This document shows, in pieces, positions 25,178 to 34,235 of a stretch of DNA of 54,306 nt. Every line of letters starts with the position of its first letter. Position 1 is the first letter of the stretch. The notes under the pieces were generated by a model. It was not told where the DNA came from, did not search any database, and saw nothing but the letters and a program-made list of their open reading frames with translations. The position numbers were made by a program, and so were the translations under genes. Origin of the DNA: an uncultured Chloroflexota bacterium (GTDB lineage Bacteria; Chloroflexota; Chloroflexia; Chloroflexales; Roseiflexaceae); the NCBI GenBank assembly GCA_937876225.1, contig CALFIC010000098.1, positions 1 through 54,306 on the forward strand. Reading direction: 5' to 3'.

Positions 25178-26272
25178 TTATACGAGGTCAGGATCGACGG
25201 TGGCGGTTGCAAGCGGAGCTGCATAGATACCACTGTCGGTGAGCCATTCATTGCCAGGTACGGCGCTTTCATCAGCAAAACGCACAGACGCTTCGACTTG
25301 TTCGTCAATTACGGCATCGAGGGCGTCGATATCTGCGGCAGAACTGACACCGGCATCAATCAACTCTTTGCGGAAGATGAGCACGGGGTCTTGGGAGCGA
25401 TGTTGCTCGACATCTTCTTTGGAGCGATATTTTTGGGTGTCTTGGGCAGAGTGACCACGGAAGCGATAGGTCATGGCTTCGACCAACACGGGACCTTGGC
25501 CAGAACGAGCGTATTCCACTGCCTCGCCCACTTGCTCACGTACCGTCAACAAATCATTCCCGTCAATGCGCATGGCTTTCATATCGAAGGCACTGGCTTT
25601 GCGGTAGATTTCTTTTACTGATGAGTGTACTTCAATTGGGGTACCCATGGCATACAAATTATTTTCACAAACGAAAACAACAGGTAACTTCCATAATTGG
25701 GCAAAATTGAGTGATTCGTAGAATTCACCGCCGTTGGTGGCACCATCACCAAAGAAAACCATGACGACGCCGTTGGTTTTTTGCATTTGGCAAGCCAACG
25801 CGACCCCAGCGGCGAGGAGCAGATGGCTACCGACGATGGCATAGCCACCCCAGAAGTTTTTGGTGATATCGGCAAAGTGCATCGAGCCGCCCATACCGTG
25901 TGAGGTACCGGTGTCTTTGCCAAAGAGTTCGGCCATGAGTTCGTCGATGTTGAGGCCACGAGCGATGGCATGACCATGGTCGCGGTAGTGAGTGAAGATG
26001 TGGTCTTGGGGTTGCAGATTCGAAATGGCACCGACACCGGTGGCTTCTTCGCCGACATAGAGATGCAAAAACCCGCCGATTTTGGCGCGAGTGTACATTT
26101 CTTGGCATTTTTCTTCAAAACGCCGAATCAACATCATTTGGCGGTAGAGTTCGACCAACTGGGCATCACCGAGATGATCACGAGCGCGTGAGAAAGGCGT
26201 ACTAGTCATGGTGCTCCTTAGCGAACTGGCGGCAGCTACTTCTGCCTGAGTGGCGCCCCGACGTTTTTGCAT
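25178..26272 (-). CDS. pdhA: 2-oxoacid dehydrogenase E1 alpha subunit
   Basis: 364 residues from the first ATG (343 from the second). The thiamine-diphosphate motif is clear: GDGATNG at about 175-181 and ENN at 203-205. LYRQMMLIRRFEE, FLHLYVGEEA, GGSMHFAD and YRFRGHS are typical of E1alpha of pyruvate, acetoin or branched-chain complexes; the phosphorylation-loop-like Ser-rich region is in RFRGHSAQDTQKYR. Two in-frame starts each have a site: ATG 26272 (AGGAG, eight bases) and ATG 26209 (AAGGAG, four bases). The first 21 residues (Gln/Arg then Ala-rich) are not conserved in the family, so the shorter protein may be the real one. First gene of the E1alpha-E1beta-E2 operon. Confidence 0.94.
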   Translation of the reverse strand: MQKRRGATQAEVAAASSLRSTMTSTPFSRARDHLGDAQLVELYRQMMLIRRFEEKCQEMYTRAKIGGFLHLYVGEEATGVGAISNLQPQDHIFTHYRDHGHAIARGLNIDELMAELFGKDTGTSHGMGGSMHFADITKNFWGGYAIVGSHLLLAAGVALACQMQKTNGVVMVFFGDGATNGGEFYESLNFAQLWKLPVVFVCENNLYAMGTPIEVHSSVKEIYRKASAFDMKAMRIDGNDLLTVREQVGEAVEYARSGQGPVLVEAMTYRFRGHSAQDTQKYRSKEDVEQHRSQDPVLIFRKELIDAGVSSAADIDALDAVIDEQVEASVRFADESAVPGNEWLTDSGIYAAPLATATVDPDLV

Positions 26273-26346
26273 GGTGGCGTCTCCTACACGAAAAACATAT
26301 TACCCATTGCACTACAGAATATAGAGCAAAACGACCACATTGGCGT

Positions 26347-27159
26347 TTAGCGCTGGGAATGAGTCAACTCTTCGATGACAGTCACCATTTCACGCAAGCT
26401 CAAACGTGACGTCCGTGTCACTGGAGCTTTAGCGGTGCCGCATAACAAGAGTCGTTTGCTGGGATGCAGATACCATTGGGCATCGGCATCGATCACCGCG
26501 AGTTGGTTGGCAAGGCTGCTTAAATCAGCATTGGACCGTGCTTGGGCAGCCACACCCATCCAACCATGTAATTCTTCGCGGTACACGTAGAGGACAGCCC
26601 CTCCACGATAGGCCATGACCGACGATCCGCCATATGGGCTTTGCATGGCGACTCCCCGGCCCCACGGTGAATGGAATTCGATGCGATTCGCAAATGATTC
26701 GGTGAGGAGTAATTGACGTTGTTCGTGGGCGTACCAGGCATCGAGGTTTGGCAACATCAATTCGACTACTCGATTCGGGTCATTTTCATACAACAAGTTG
26801 AATGAATCTGCGAGCATCCCCAAATCACATCCTTGACGGTCAGTTGCAGTGGCGTTGTCGATTGATGTGACTTGGCGAATAATGCGCTCGAGGGCTACAT
26901 CATACGATGCCACATTGCGACGAACCAATTCTGCGGCACTCAGAGTACGGACATGACGCTGGTGATGATCGTAGCGACCATTACCGGTATCGACATGGAC
27001 GACACTCGGGTCACTATCTACCGGTTGGTGGTCGAGCGTTGTGCCGGCTGGCACAAAACGCAACTGCACATCTGTGGCGCCGCCAAAGCGCTTCAGGATC
27101 CAAATCGCCGCAATGCAATCGAGATCAGGTGCAAGATGCGCCACGATGACTGATGGCAT
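26347..27159 (-). CDS. DHH-like phosphoesterase-related protein of unknown function
   Basis: About 270 residues. The N-terminus reads VIVAHLAPDLDCIAAIWILKRF, which follows the H-x-x-P-D-x-D motif I of DHH phosphoesterases; further on VVHVDTGNGRYDHHQ gives an Asp and a D-H-H motif. The rest (about 80-270) matches nothing I recognise and lacks a clear DHHA1 G-G-G-H motif. It could be a phosphodiesterase or exopolyphosphatase-like hydrolase with a divergent second domain. Start choice: ATG 27159, with AGGA seven or eight bases away; a GTG two codons earlier with AAGGAG nine bases upstream is an equal alternative. It is divergent from rpsA. Confidence 0.65.
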   Translation of the reverse strand: MPSVIVAHLAPDLDCIAAIWILKRFGGATDVQLRFVPAGTTLDHQPVDSDPSVVHVDTGNGRYDHHQRHVRTLSAAELVRRNVASYDVALERIIRQVTSIDNATATDRQGCDLGMLADSFNLLYENDPNRVVELMLPNLDAWYAHEQRQLLLTESFANRIEFHSPWGRGVAMQSPYGGSSVMAYRGGAVLYVYREELHGWMGVAAQARSNADLSSLANQLAVIDADAQWYLHPSKRLLLCGTAKAPVTRTSRLSLREMVTVIEELTHSQR

Positions 27160-27295
27160 TGTCACAATCCTTGGCTCCTTCTTTTTCACAGTGTCATAAT
27201 CACATGATTTATGAACCAATCACGTGTGGTAAATATCGGGCGCTAGTATATCAGAAAGGGTGATTTACTGCAACGTGGCACAACCAGCCCATATC

Positions 27296-27324
27296 TTGCC
27301 ATTTCGTCATAAACTTCGTATAAT
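27296..27324 (+). promoter_or_regulatory. sigma-70-type promoter for rpsA
   Basis: TTGCCA (27296-27301), a 17-base spacer and a perfect TATAAT (27319-27324), about 55 bases before the rpsA ATG. Confidence 0.8.
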
Positions 27325-27379
27325 TCATCTGTGATAATCATCCGTGCGGTGCACTTCACCTCAGCCCTAGAGGAGAATC

Positions 27380-28552
27380 ATGGAAGAGCCACTCGCCGTC
27401 CCCGCTGCGTCTGCCCCAACTATTATTACAACTCCCACTGCAGACACGCACAGCCCTGAGTTTTTTGCCCAACTCTTAGCCGAACAAGGCAGCTTGCTCC
27501 GCTCACTCACACATGGTGACACGCTTGATGGCGTCATCATGGCACGGAGTGCCGATGAAATCCTCATCGATGTAGGGCACAAGTCCGAGGGTGTCGTTTC
27601 GAGTCGCGAAATGCAATCCCTTAGCGCGGCTGAACGTGATGCACTAACTGTTGGACAGACAGTATTGACCTTTGTGGTGCAAGCCGAAGACGAACAAGGT
27701 CGGGTGGTATTGTCACTAGACCGTGCACGCCAAGAACTCAGTTGGCGTAATTTGCAACAACTTGCCGATGCGGGTACGCCTATCGAAGCGGTTGTGGTCA
27801 ATTACAACAAGGGTGGGTTGTTGGTCAATCTTGATGGTGTGCGGGGGTTTATCCCCACCTCACAGATTTCGGGGATTGGTCGTGGCACGGATGTCCAAAA
27901 ACAAACCGAAATGGCCCGCATGATTGGGAGCACATTACGGCTCAAAGTAGTCGAAATGAGCCGCCAGCGCAATCGTCTCATCTTGTCAGAACGCCAAGCC
28001 AACCTGGCATCACGCGATCAACGCAAAGATGTATTGCTGAGCGAAATCAAAGTCAACGATGTACGCGAAGGCGCCATCACATCAGTCTGTGATTTCGGGG
28101 TATTTGTTGATGTCGGCGGTGCTGATGGATTGGTCCATTTGTCCGAATTATCCTGGAGCCGGGTACGCCATCCCAACGACTTGTACAAAGTGGGCGACCG
28201 CGTCACCGTGATGGTATTGAGCATCGATGCCGACCATCGTCGGATTGCCTTGTCCATCAAACGGACACTTACTGAGCCATGGGGTGCCGTGGAAGCACAG
28301 TTTGCCGTTGATCAAGTAGTCACCGGGGTTGTCACACAGATTGCTCCATTCGGGGCATTTGTACGGCTCACTGATGGCATCGAAGGCTTGATTCATGTGT
28401 CCGAATTAAATAACAAACAAAATGACCCTCGCCCAGCCTTAACATCTGGAGAAGAGGTAACCGTACGGGTTGTGCGCATCGATGTGGCACGCCGGCGGAT
28501 CGGATTGAGTCTACAAACCACCCCCGATGGTGATACATCGGTTGCCTCATAG
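27380..28552 (+). CDS. rpsA: 30S ribosomal protein S1 homologue, four S1 domains
   Basis: 390 residues. Four S1/OB RNA-binding repeats: about 45-115 (GDTLDGVIMARSADEILIDVG), 133-195, 215-285 (REGAITSVCDFGVFVDVGGADGLVHLSE in part) and 305-375 (GVVTQIAPFGAFVRLTDGIEGLIHVSE in part). The first 40 residues are Ala/Pro/Thr-rich and disordered. This four-repeat form, shorter than six-repeat E. coli S1, is common in Gram-positive-like and Chloroflexi lineages and helps mRNA binding to the 30S subunit. TAGAGGAG precedes the ATG; a strong promoter lies upstream. The next gene is clpC, 39 bases on. Confidence 0.93.
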   Translation: MEEPLAVPAASAPTIITTPTADTHSPEFFAQLLAEQGSLLRSLTHGDTLDGVIMARSADEILIDVGHKSEGVVSSREMQSLSAAERDALTVGQTVLTFVVQAEDEQGRVVLSLDRARQELSWRNLQQLADAGTPIEAVVVNYNKGGLLVNLDGVRGFIPTSQISGIGRGTDVQKQTEMARMIGSTLRLKVVEMSRQRNRLILSERQANLASRDQRKDVLLSEIKVNDVREGAITSVCDFGVFVDVGGADGLVHLSELSWSRVRHPNDLYKVGDRVTVMVLSIDADHRRIALSIKRTLTEPWGAVEAQFAVDQVVTGVVTQIAPFGAFVRLTDGIEGLIHVSELNNKQNDPRPALTSGEEVTVRVVRIDVARRRIGLSLQTTPDGDTSVAS

Positions 28553-28591
28553 CGTTGTATTCACCACGGTGAGCAACGAGGGAGTACGTCA

Positions 28592-31195
28592 ATGTCAGGT
28601 GCCTACGATAAGTTTACCAAGCGTGCCAAACAGGTACTGCAATACGCCACCGAAGAAGCACGTGCACTCAATCATTCGTATATCGGCACCGAACATATTT
28701 TGCTCGGACTGATTCGCGAAGGCGAAGGGGTCGCCGCTCGTGTCCTCGAAGATTTGGGTGTGCAATTGGCGCAGACGCGCCATTCCGTCGAATTCATCGT
28801 CGGGATTGGCGAAGGCGAATCACGCCCCGACAAAGAATTATCAGCGCGGGCCAAAAACGTCATCACCTTGGCCATCGATGAAGCCAAACGCCTCGGGCAT
28901 AATTACATCGGCACCGAACATATTTTGCTTGGATTGATTCGCAATGGCGAAGGGGTCGCCACCGGCGTGCTCGACATGCTCGGTGTCTCCCTCGAACAAA
29001 TCAAAACCAGTGTGATGCGCGTGCTCCGCCAAGGTGGCGCCACCACTGGCGCGAGTGGCGGTGCCGGCAGTAACACCACGCCCCAACCCGAGCGCCCCAG
29101 CAGTGCCAGCGCCAGTGCGAGTGCAAGCAGCACGAGCGGGAGCAGTGCGAGTGGGAGCGCAAAAAACAACAAAACGCCCTACCTCGATGCCCTCGGCACC
29201 GATTTGACCGAAATGGCCGAAAGTGGCCGGCTCGACCCCGTGATTGGGCGGAGCCGTGAAATCGATCGCGTCATCCAGATTTTGTCACGCCGCACCAAAA
29301 ACAACCCAGCCCTCATCGGCGAACCCGGCGTCGGCAAAACGGCCATCGTCGAAGGACTGGCCCAACGTATCATTGCTGGTGACGTCCCCGACAGTTTGCG
29401 GGGCAAACGCGTGGTGTCACTCGACATGGGGGCATTGGTGGCTGGCACCAAATATCGCGGGCAATTCGAAGAGCGCCTCAAAAAGGTGGTCGACGAAATC
29501 AAAGAGACCCGCTGTATTTTGTTTATCGACGAATTCCACACCATCATTGGTGCCGGTGGGGCCGAAGGTACACTCGACGCCGCCAATATCCTCAAGCCGG
29601 CACTATCCCGTGGCGAGCTCCAGACCATTGGGGCGACCACCCTTGACGAATATCGCAAATACATCGAACGTGATGCCGCCCTCGAACGGCGCTTCCAACC
29701 AGTAATGGTTGACCAGCCCAACGAAGAAGACACCATCCAGATTTTGCGGGGCATCAAGTCACGTTACGAAGACTTCCACCAACTGCAAATCAGCGACGAA
29801 GCCATCCAAGCTGCGGCGTATTTGTCGTCACGCTATGTGCCTGACCGCTTTTTGCCCGACAAAGCCATTGACTTGATCGACGAAGCCTCGGCACGGGTAC
29901 GCATGACTCGCAGTGCCACGCCCTCGGCGTTGCGCGATGCCTTGCGCGGCCTCGAAGTGCTCAACAAAGAAATCAGCGCCGCCGAAGCCCAAGGCCAGAC
30001 CGAATTGGTCGAAACCTTGCGCGAGCGAGCCGAAGTAATGCAACAACGCGTCGCCCAAGTCGAACGCGAACACGGCATCGCCGAAGGCAGTAGCAATACC
30101 ACCCCACCCTACGTCACCGAAGAAGACATCGCCGCAGTGGTGGCCATGTGGACGGGCATCCCTGTCATGCGCCTCACCGGCGACGAAACCGTGCGCCTGC
30201 TCCAAATGGAATCAGCCTTGCATGGGCGGGTCATCGGCCAGAGCGAAGCCATCGTCACCATCTCCAAAGCGGTACGCCGAGCGCGAGCAGGGCTCAAAGA
30301 CCCCCGCCGCCCGATTGGCAGTTTTATCTTCCTTGGACCCACTGGTGTCGGCAAAACTGAGCTTGCCAAAGCCTTGGCGGAGTTCATGTTTGGCTCCGAA
30401 GAGCAGCTCATCAAAATCGACATGTCGGAATTCCAAGAGCGCCATACGGCGTCACGCTTGGTAGGGTCACCGCCAGGATATGTAGGCTATGGCGATGGTG
30501 GCCAGCTCACCGATGCCGTACGCCGCAAGCCCTACTCTGTGGTGCTGTTTGACGAAATCGAAAAAGCCCACCCCGACACCTACAACATGCTGTTGCAGGT
30601 ACTCGAAGACGGCTATTTGACTGACGGCAAAGGGCGCAAAGTTGATTTCCGCAATACGATTATCATCATGACTTCCAACGTCGGTACCGAGCAGATTCGC
30701 GGTGCCTCACGGATTGGGTTCTTGGGCAAAGATGGCGATATCGCCAACAAAGACTTGCGCAACCGTGTCAACGACGCCTTGCGCCAAGTATTCCGCCCAG
30801 AGTTCCTCAATCGTTTGGATGCCACGATTATCTTCCATTCGTTGACCAACGAAGAAATCCGCCAAATCACGCGCTACATGCTCAAGCGAGTACAATTGCA
30901 GCTCAACGAGCACAAGTTGACCCTCGATGTGACTGATGGCGCCTGTGATTTGTTGGCCAAGCGAGGTTACGATCCCTCATTTGGCGCTCGGCCGTTACGC
31001 CGCATCATTACCAACCTCATCGAAGATCCATTATCCGAAGGGGTATTGGATGGGCGGTTTGTGGCCGGTGATGTCATCGCCATTGATGTGGCCACCCTCG
31101 AAAACGGCGAAGAGTACTTACGCTTGAGTGCCCAACGCACCGCACCTCCGGTAGCACTCGACGATAGCGACGTAGTCGTGGATACACTGGCATAA
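28592..31195 (+). CDS. clpC: ClpC-type AAA+ unfoldase subunit of Clp protease
   Basis: 867 residues. Two Clp_N repeats (about 5-145, each with YIGTEHILLGLI), a Ser/Ala-rich linker (about 150-192) that is unusually long, AAA+ domain 1 with Walker A GEPGVGKT (243-250) and FIDEFHTIIG, a short middle coiled coil (about 445-495), and AAA+ domain 2 with GPTGVGKT (582-589), VLFDEIEKAHPD and ASRIGFLG. The I-G-F tripeptide is the loop that docks onto ClpP, so it should work with ClpP (not in this window). The middle domain is the short ClpC/ClpA kind, not the long ClpB coil. GAGGGAG precedes the ATG. The radA start is four bases downstream. Confidence 0.96.
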   Translation: MSGAYDKFTKRAKQVLQYATEEARALNHSYIGTEHILLGLIREGEGVAARVLEDLGVQLAQTRHSVEFIVGIGEGESRPDKELSARAKNVITLAIDEAKRLGHNYIGTEHILLGLIRNGEGVATGVLDMLGVSLEQIKTSVMRVLRQGGATTGASGGAGSNTTPQPERPSSASASASASSTSGSSASGSAKNNKTPYLDALGTDLTEMAESGRLDPVIGRSREIDRVIQILSRRTKNNPALIGEPGVGKTAIVEGLAQRIIAGDVPDSLRGKRVVSLDMGALVAGTKYRGQFEERLKKVVDEIKETRCILFIDEFHTIIGAGGAEGTLDAANILKPALSRGELQTIGATTLDEYRKYIERDAALERRFQPVMVDQPNEEDTIQILRGIKSRYEDFHQLQISDEAIQAAAYLSSRYVPDRFLPDKAIDLIDEASARVRMTRSATPSALRDALRGLEVLNKEISAAEAQGQTELVETLRERAEVMQQRVAQVEREHGIAEGSSNTTPPYVTEEDIAAVVAMWTGIPVMRLTGDETVRLLQMESALHGRVIGQSEAIVTISKAVRRARAGLKDPRRPIGSFIFLGPTGVGKTELAKALAEFMFGSEEQLIKIDMSEFQERHTASRLVGSPPGYVGYGDGGQLTDAVRRKPYSVVLFDEIEKAHPDTYNMLLQVLEDGYLTDGKGRKVDFRNTIIIMTSNVGTEQIRGASRIGFLGKDGDIANKDLRNRVNDALRQVFRPEFLNRLDATIIFHSLTNEEIRQITRYMLKRVQLQLNEHKLTLDVTDGACDLLAKRGYDPSFGARPLRRIITNLIEDPLSEGVLDGRFVAGDVIAIDVATLENGEEYLRLSAQRTAPPVALDDSDVVVDTLA

Positions 31196-31198
31196 CTC

Positions 31199-32599
31199 AT
31201 GGCCAAAACACGCACCGTATTTGTTTGTCAGCAATGCGGGGCACACCAAGCACGCGAAATGGGTCGGTGCCCCAACTGTGGAGGTTGGGGCACTTTGGTC
31301 GAACAAATCGAACGGCGCGAGGCACCTGCCAGCAATCGCCGTTCGGTGGTCGTCAGCGGTGCCGGTGCCCCTTTACCCCTGCACGCCATCCCCAGCGGTG
31401 GCGTGTCGCGTCTGCCTGTGGTCTATCAAGAATTTGCCCGCGTGCTGGGTGGTGGCTTAGTGCCCGGTAGCCTGGTGCTGATTGGTGGCGAACCAGGCAT
31501 CGGCAAATCGAGTTTGTTGCTCCAGAGTGCGGCCCATTTTGCTCAGCATGTGGGGGATGCGCTGTATATTTCGGCCGAAGAATCGGCTCAACAAATCAAA
31601 TTACGTGCCGACCGCATGGGACTCAACCCCGAGCGGCTGTGGATTTCGTCCGAAACAAACCTCGAAACAGCGATTAGTTATATCGACAGCCAGCGCCCCG
31701 GCTTGGTGATTGTCGACTCCATCCAGACCGTCTACATCGAAGAATTGAGCTCAGCAGCAGGGTCGGTCGGCCAAGTGCGCGAAGGCGCCCTGCGGCTGTT
31801 GCGAGTCGCCAAAGATCTCAACATCCCCATCATCATCGTAGGACATGTCACCAAAGAAGGGGCGATTGCTGGCCCGCGCATGCTCGAACACATCGTCGAT
31901 GTGGTGCTCTACCTCGAGGGGGAGCGATTCCACCAATACCGGATTTTGCGGGGTGTCAAAAACCGCTACGGCTCCACCGATGAAGTGGGGATATTTGAGA
32001 TGACGGCCACCGGGCTCCACGAAATCAGCAATCCTTCGCAGGTATTCCTCGCCGAACGGTCGGCCAATACGCCCGGGTCGGCAGTGGCGGTCACGCTGGA
32101 AGGGACGCGGCCGATTTTGGTGGAAATCCAGGGCTTGACATCAAACACCGCCAATCCACAGCCCCGCCGCACCGTCAACGGCTATGATCTCAATCGCCTG
32201 CAAATGTTGTTGGCGGTGCTCGGCAAACGCGTTGGACTGCCATTGTTTAACCAAGACGTGTATGTCAATATTGTGGGTGGGCTACGGATCGGTGAACCAG
32301 CCGCAGATTTGGCGGTAGCCACGGCCATTGCGTCGTCGTTCCGCAATCAACGGGTGGCCTCAGACATGGTGTTGATGGGCGAAATCGGGCTGAGCGGGGA
32401 AATGCGCAGTGTCACCCAAATCGAACGGCGTTTGAGCGAAGCCGCCAAGTTGGGATTCACCAAAGCCGTCTGTCCACCACTGCAATCCCCCGTCCATATA
32501 GAGGGAATGCAGATTAGCCAAGTCAAATCGGTGTTTGACGCCATCGAAGCAGCCTTGGGGCCGGCGCCGCGCCGCAAAAATCGCGACGACGACGAATAA
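31199..32599 (+). CDS. radA: DNA repair protein RadA (Sms)
   Basis: 466 residues. N-terminal four-Cys zinc finger (Cys10, 13, 24, 27), RecA-like core with Walker A GEPGIGKS (97-104), the RadA-specific KNRYG motif (254-258) and a C-terminal Lon-protease-like domain (about 300-466) without the Lon catalytic Ser-Lys pair. It assists branch migration of recombination intermediates. Its start is four bases after the clpC stop and the clpC-radA order is widely conserved. The terminal KNRDDDE tail is acidic. Confidence 0.97.
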   Translation: MAKTRTVFVCQQCGAHQAREMGRCPNCGGWGTLVEQIERREAPASNRRSVVVSGAGAPLPLHAIPSGGVSRLPVVYQEFARVLGGGLVPGSLVLIGGEPGIGKSSLLLQSAAHFAQHVGDALYISAEESAQQIKLRADRMGLNPERLWISSETNLETAISYIDSQRPGLVIVDSIQTVYIEELSSAAGSVGQVREGALRLLRVAKDLNIPIIIVGHVTKEGAIAGPRMLEHIVDVVLYLEGERFHQYRILRGVKNRYGSTDEVGIFEMTATGLHEISNPSQVFLAERSANTPGSAVAVTLEGTRPILVEIQGLTSNTANPQPRRTVNGYDLNRLQMLLAVLGKRVGLPLFNQDVYVNIVGGLRIGEPAADLAVATAIASSFRNQRVASDMVLMGEIGLSGEMRSVTQIERRLSEAAKLGFTKAVCPPLQSPVHIEGMQISQVKSVFDAIEAALGPAPRRKNRDDDE

Positions 32600-32653
32600 C
32601 CCGTTGCACACGGCGTTTTTTGTCACATAACAGCGACACACAGGAAGGTATCT

Positions 32654-33097
32654 ATGCGGGCAGTAATTCAACGGGTAACCCAAGCCCAAGTGAGTGTGGC
32701 CGGCGAGGTTGTCGGGCAGATTGGGGCAGGGGTAATGGTATTGTTGGGGATTGGGCATGGTGATGGGTCAGCCCAAATCGCCCAAATCGGTCGCAAAATC
32801 CTCGAATTACGGATTTTTGATGACGAAAGCGGCAAGCCCAATATTTCGCTCCTCGATAGTGGCGGGGCAGTGTTGCTAGTCTCGCAGTTCACGTTGTACG
32901 CCGACACGAGTCGCGGGCGCCGCCCAGGCTACTCGCCGGCTGCATTACCTGATGTAGCCGCGCCGCTCGTCGATGCCATGGGTGACTACCTGCGGGCCGC
33001 CGGTGTCACGGTGGCGACGGGGCGCTTTGGGGCCGACATGCAGGTCAGCCTGACCAACAATGGCCCTTATACATTGATTCTCGATAGCGAAAAATAA
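32654..33097 (+). CDS. dtd: D-aminoacyl-tRNA deacylase
   Basis: 147 residues. It matches DTD: MRAVIQRVTQAQVSV, VLLGIGHGD, LVSQFTLYADTSRGRRPGYS (in part) and a C-terminal GxFGADMQVSLTNNGPYTLILDS with the family's N-G-P-x-T motif (cross-subunit Gly-cisPro loop is VSLTNNGP). It releases D-amino acids, notably D-Tyr, and glycine mischarged on tRNA. It is the last gene of the rpsA-clpC-radA run; GGAAGG lies ahead of its ATG. Confidence 0.96.
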   Translation: MRAVIQRVTQAQVSVAGEVVGQIGAGVMVLLGIGHGDGSAQIAQIGRKILELRIFDDESGKPNISLLDSGGAVLLVSQFTLYADTSRGRRPGYSPAALPDVAAPLVDAMGDYLRAAGVTVATGRFGADMQVSLTNNGPYTLILDSEK

Positions 33098-33194
33098 CCC
33101 CGTAATCTGCGCCGCCTGCGCTCGGTTGGCGATGGGAATAGTCGAGCGCGATACGGTACAATAATTATGTTCGTTGTTGCAAAGGAGCACCACC

Positions 33195-34166
33195 ATGGCA
33201 ATGTTTGACATGCCGCTGTCACAGTTGGAACAATACCGACCCGATGTGGCAGAGCCGAGTGATTTCGATGCGTTTTGGCAAGCTAGTTTGGCTGAAACAC
33301 GGCGCCACGACCTCAATCCACAGTTTGTGCCCGTCCAAGGGGGCTACAAGACCATCGATGTGTATGATGTGAGCTTCGCCGGATGGGGTGGGCAACAAGT
33401 CAAAGGCTGGTTTTTGGTACCCAAACAGCGGAGCGGGCCGTTGCCGTGTGTGGTGGAATATATCGGCTACGGTGGTGGACGTAGCTTCCCTAATGATTGG
33501 TTACTCTGGAGTAGCCAAGGATATGCGCATTTGGTAATGGATACGCGTGGTCAAGGGAGTGCATGGTCCAAAGGTGATACTGCCGACCCCGATCCATTTG
33601 GTGACAATCAACACCCAGGCTTCATGACCCGCGGCATCCGCAACAAAGAGCACTACTATTACCGGCGCGTCTTTTCGGATGCCGTGCGGGCCATCGAGGC
33701 AGCGCGGAGTCATGTGACCGTCGATGCCAGCAAAATCATCGTGACGGGTGGGAGCCAAGGTGGCGGGATTGCGATTGCGGCAGCGGGATTGGTGTCCGAT
33801 GTGGTTGCGGCGATGCCTGATGTGCCGTTTTTGTGTCATTACCGGCGCGCCACGGAGTTGACCGATTCGAATCCGTATAGCGAAATCAGTCGCTACTTGA
33901 TGACCCACCGCGAAGCAGTTGAAGAGGTATTTAGTACACTCAACTATTTCGATGGGATTCATTTTGCCAAGCGTGCCACGGCCCAGACTATTTTTTCGGT
34001 AGGGTTAATGGATGATATCTGCCCACCGTCGACGGTGTATGCGGCCTACAATGCCTGGCAGGGTCGCAAAGAAATCAGTATCTGGCGCTACAACCGCCAC
34101 GAAGGTGGTGGCAGTTATCAATCCCAAGACAAGATGCGCTTTATGCAGCGGATTTTCCCGGTCTAA
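33195..34166 (+). CDS. acetyl xylan esterase / cephalosporin-C deacetylase family
   Basis: 323 residues, family length. Carbohydrate esterase family 7 layout: DFDAFWQASL near the start, RGQGS (oxyanion-related), GGSQGGG with nucleophile Ser187, Asp274 in LMDDICPPST and His302 in RHEGG. This spacing agrees closely with the catalytic triad of the family. It deacetylates xylo-oligosaccharides and cephalosporin C in known members and is cytosolic, as here (no signal peptide). AAAGGAG precedes ATG 33195; the frame is open from a TTG at 33174. Confidence 0.93.
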   Translation: MAMFDMPLSQLEQYRPDVAEPSDFDAFWQASLAETRRHDLNPQFVPVQGGYKTIDVYDVSFAGWGGQQVKGWFLVPKQRSGPLPCVVEYIGYGGGRSFPNDWLLWSSQGYAHLVMDTRGQGSAWSKGDTADPDPFGDNQHPGFMTRGIRNKEHYYYRRVFSDAVRAIEAARSHVTVDASKIIVTGGSQGGGIAIAAAGLVSDVVAAMPDVPFLCHYRRATELTDSNPYSEISRYLMTHREAVEEVFSTLNYFDGIHFAKRATAQTIFSVGLMDDICPPSTVYAAYNAWQGRKEISIWRYNRHEGGGSYQSQDKMRFMQRIFPV

Positions 34167-34180
34167 CACCATAATTTTTA

Positions 34181-34211
34181 CCCACTACTGGTCGTAGTGA
34201 CCAGTAGTGGG
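34181..34211. terminator. perfect inverted repeat, probable terminator
   Basis: 13-base perfect arms (34181-34193 and 34199-34211) with a 5-base loop between the esterase gene and the next gene. There is no T tract on the plus strand, so it may act as a partial terminator or an mRNA 3'-end stabiliser. Confidence 0.65.
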
Positions 34212-34235
34212 CTGGAATAACGAACAAGAGTGACA

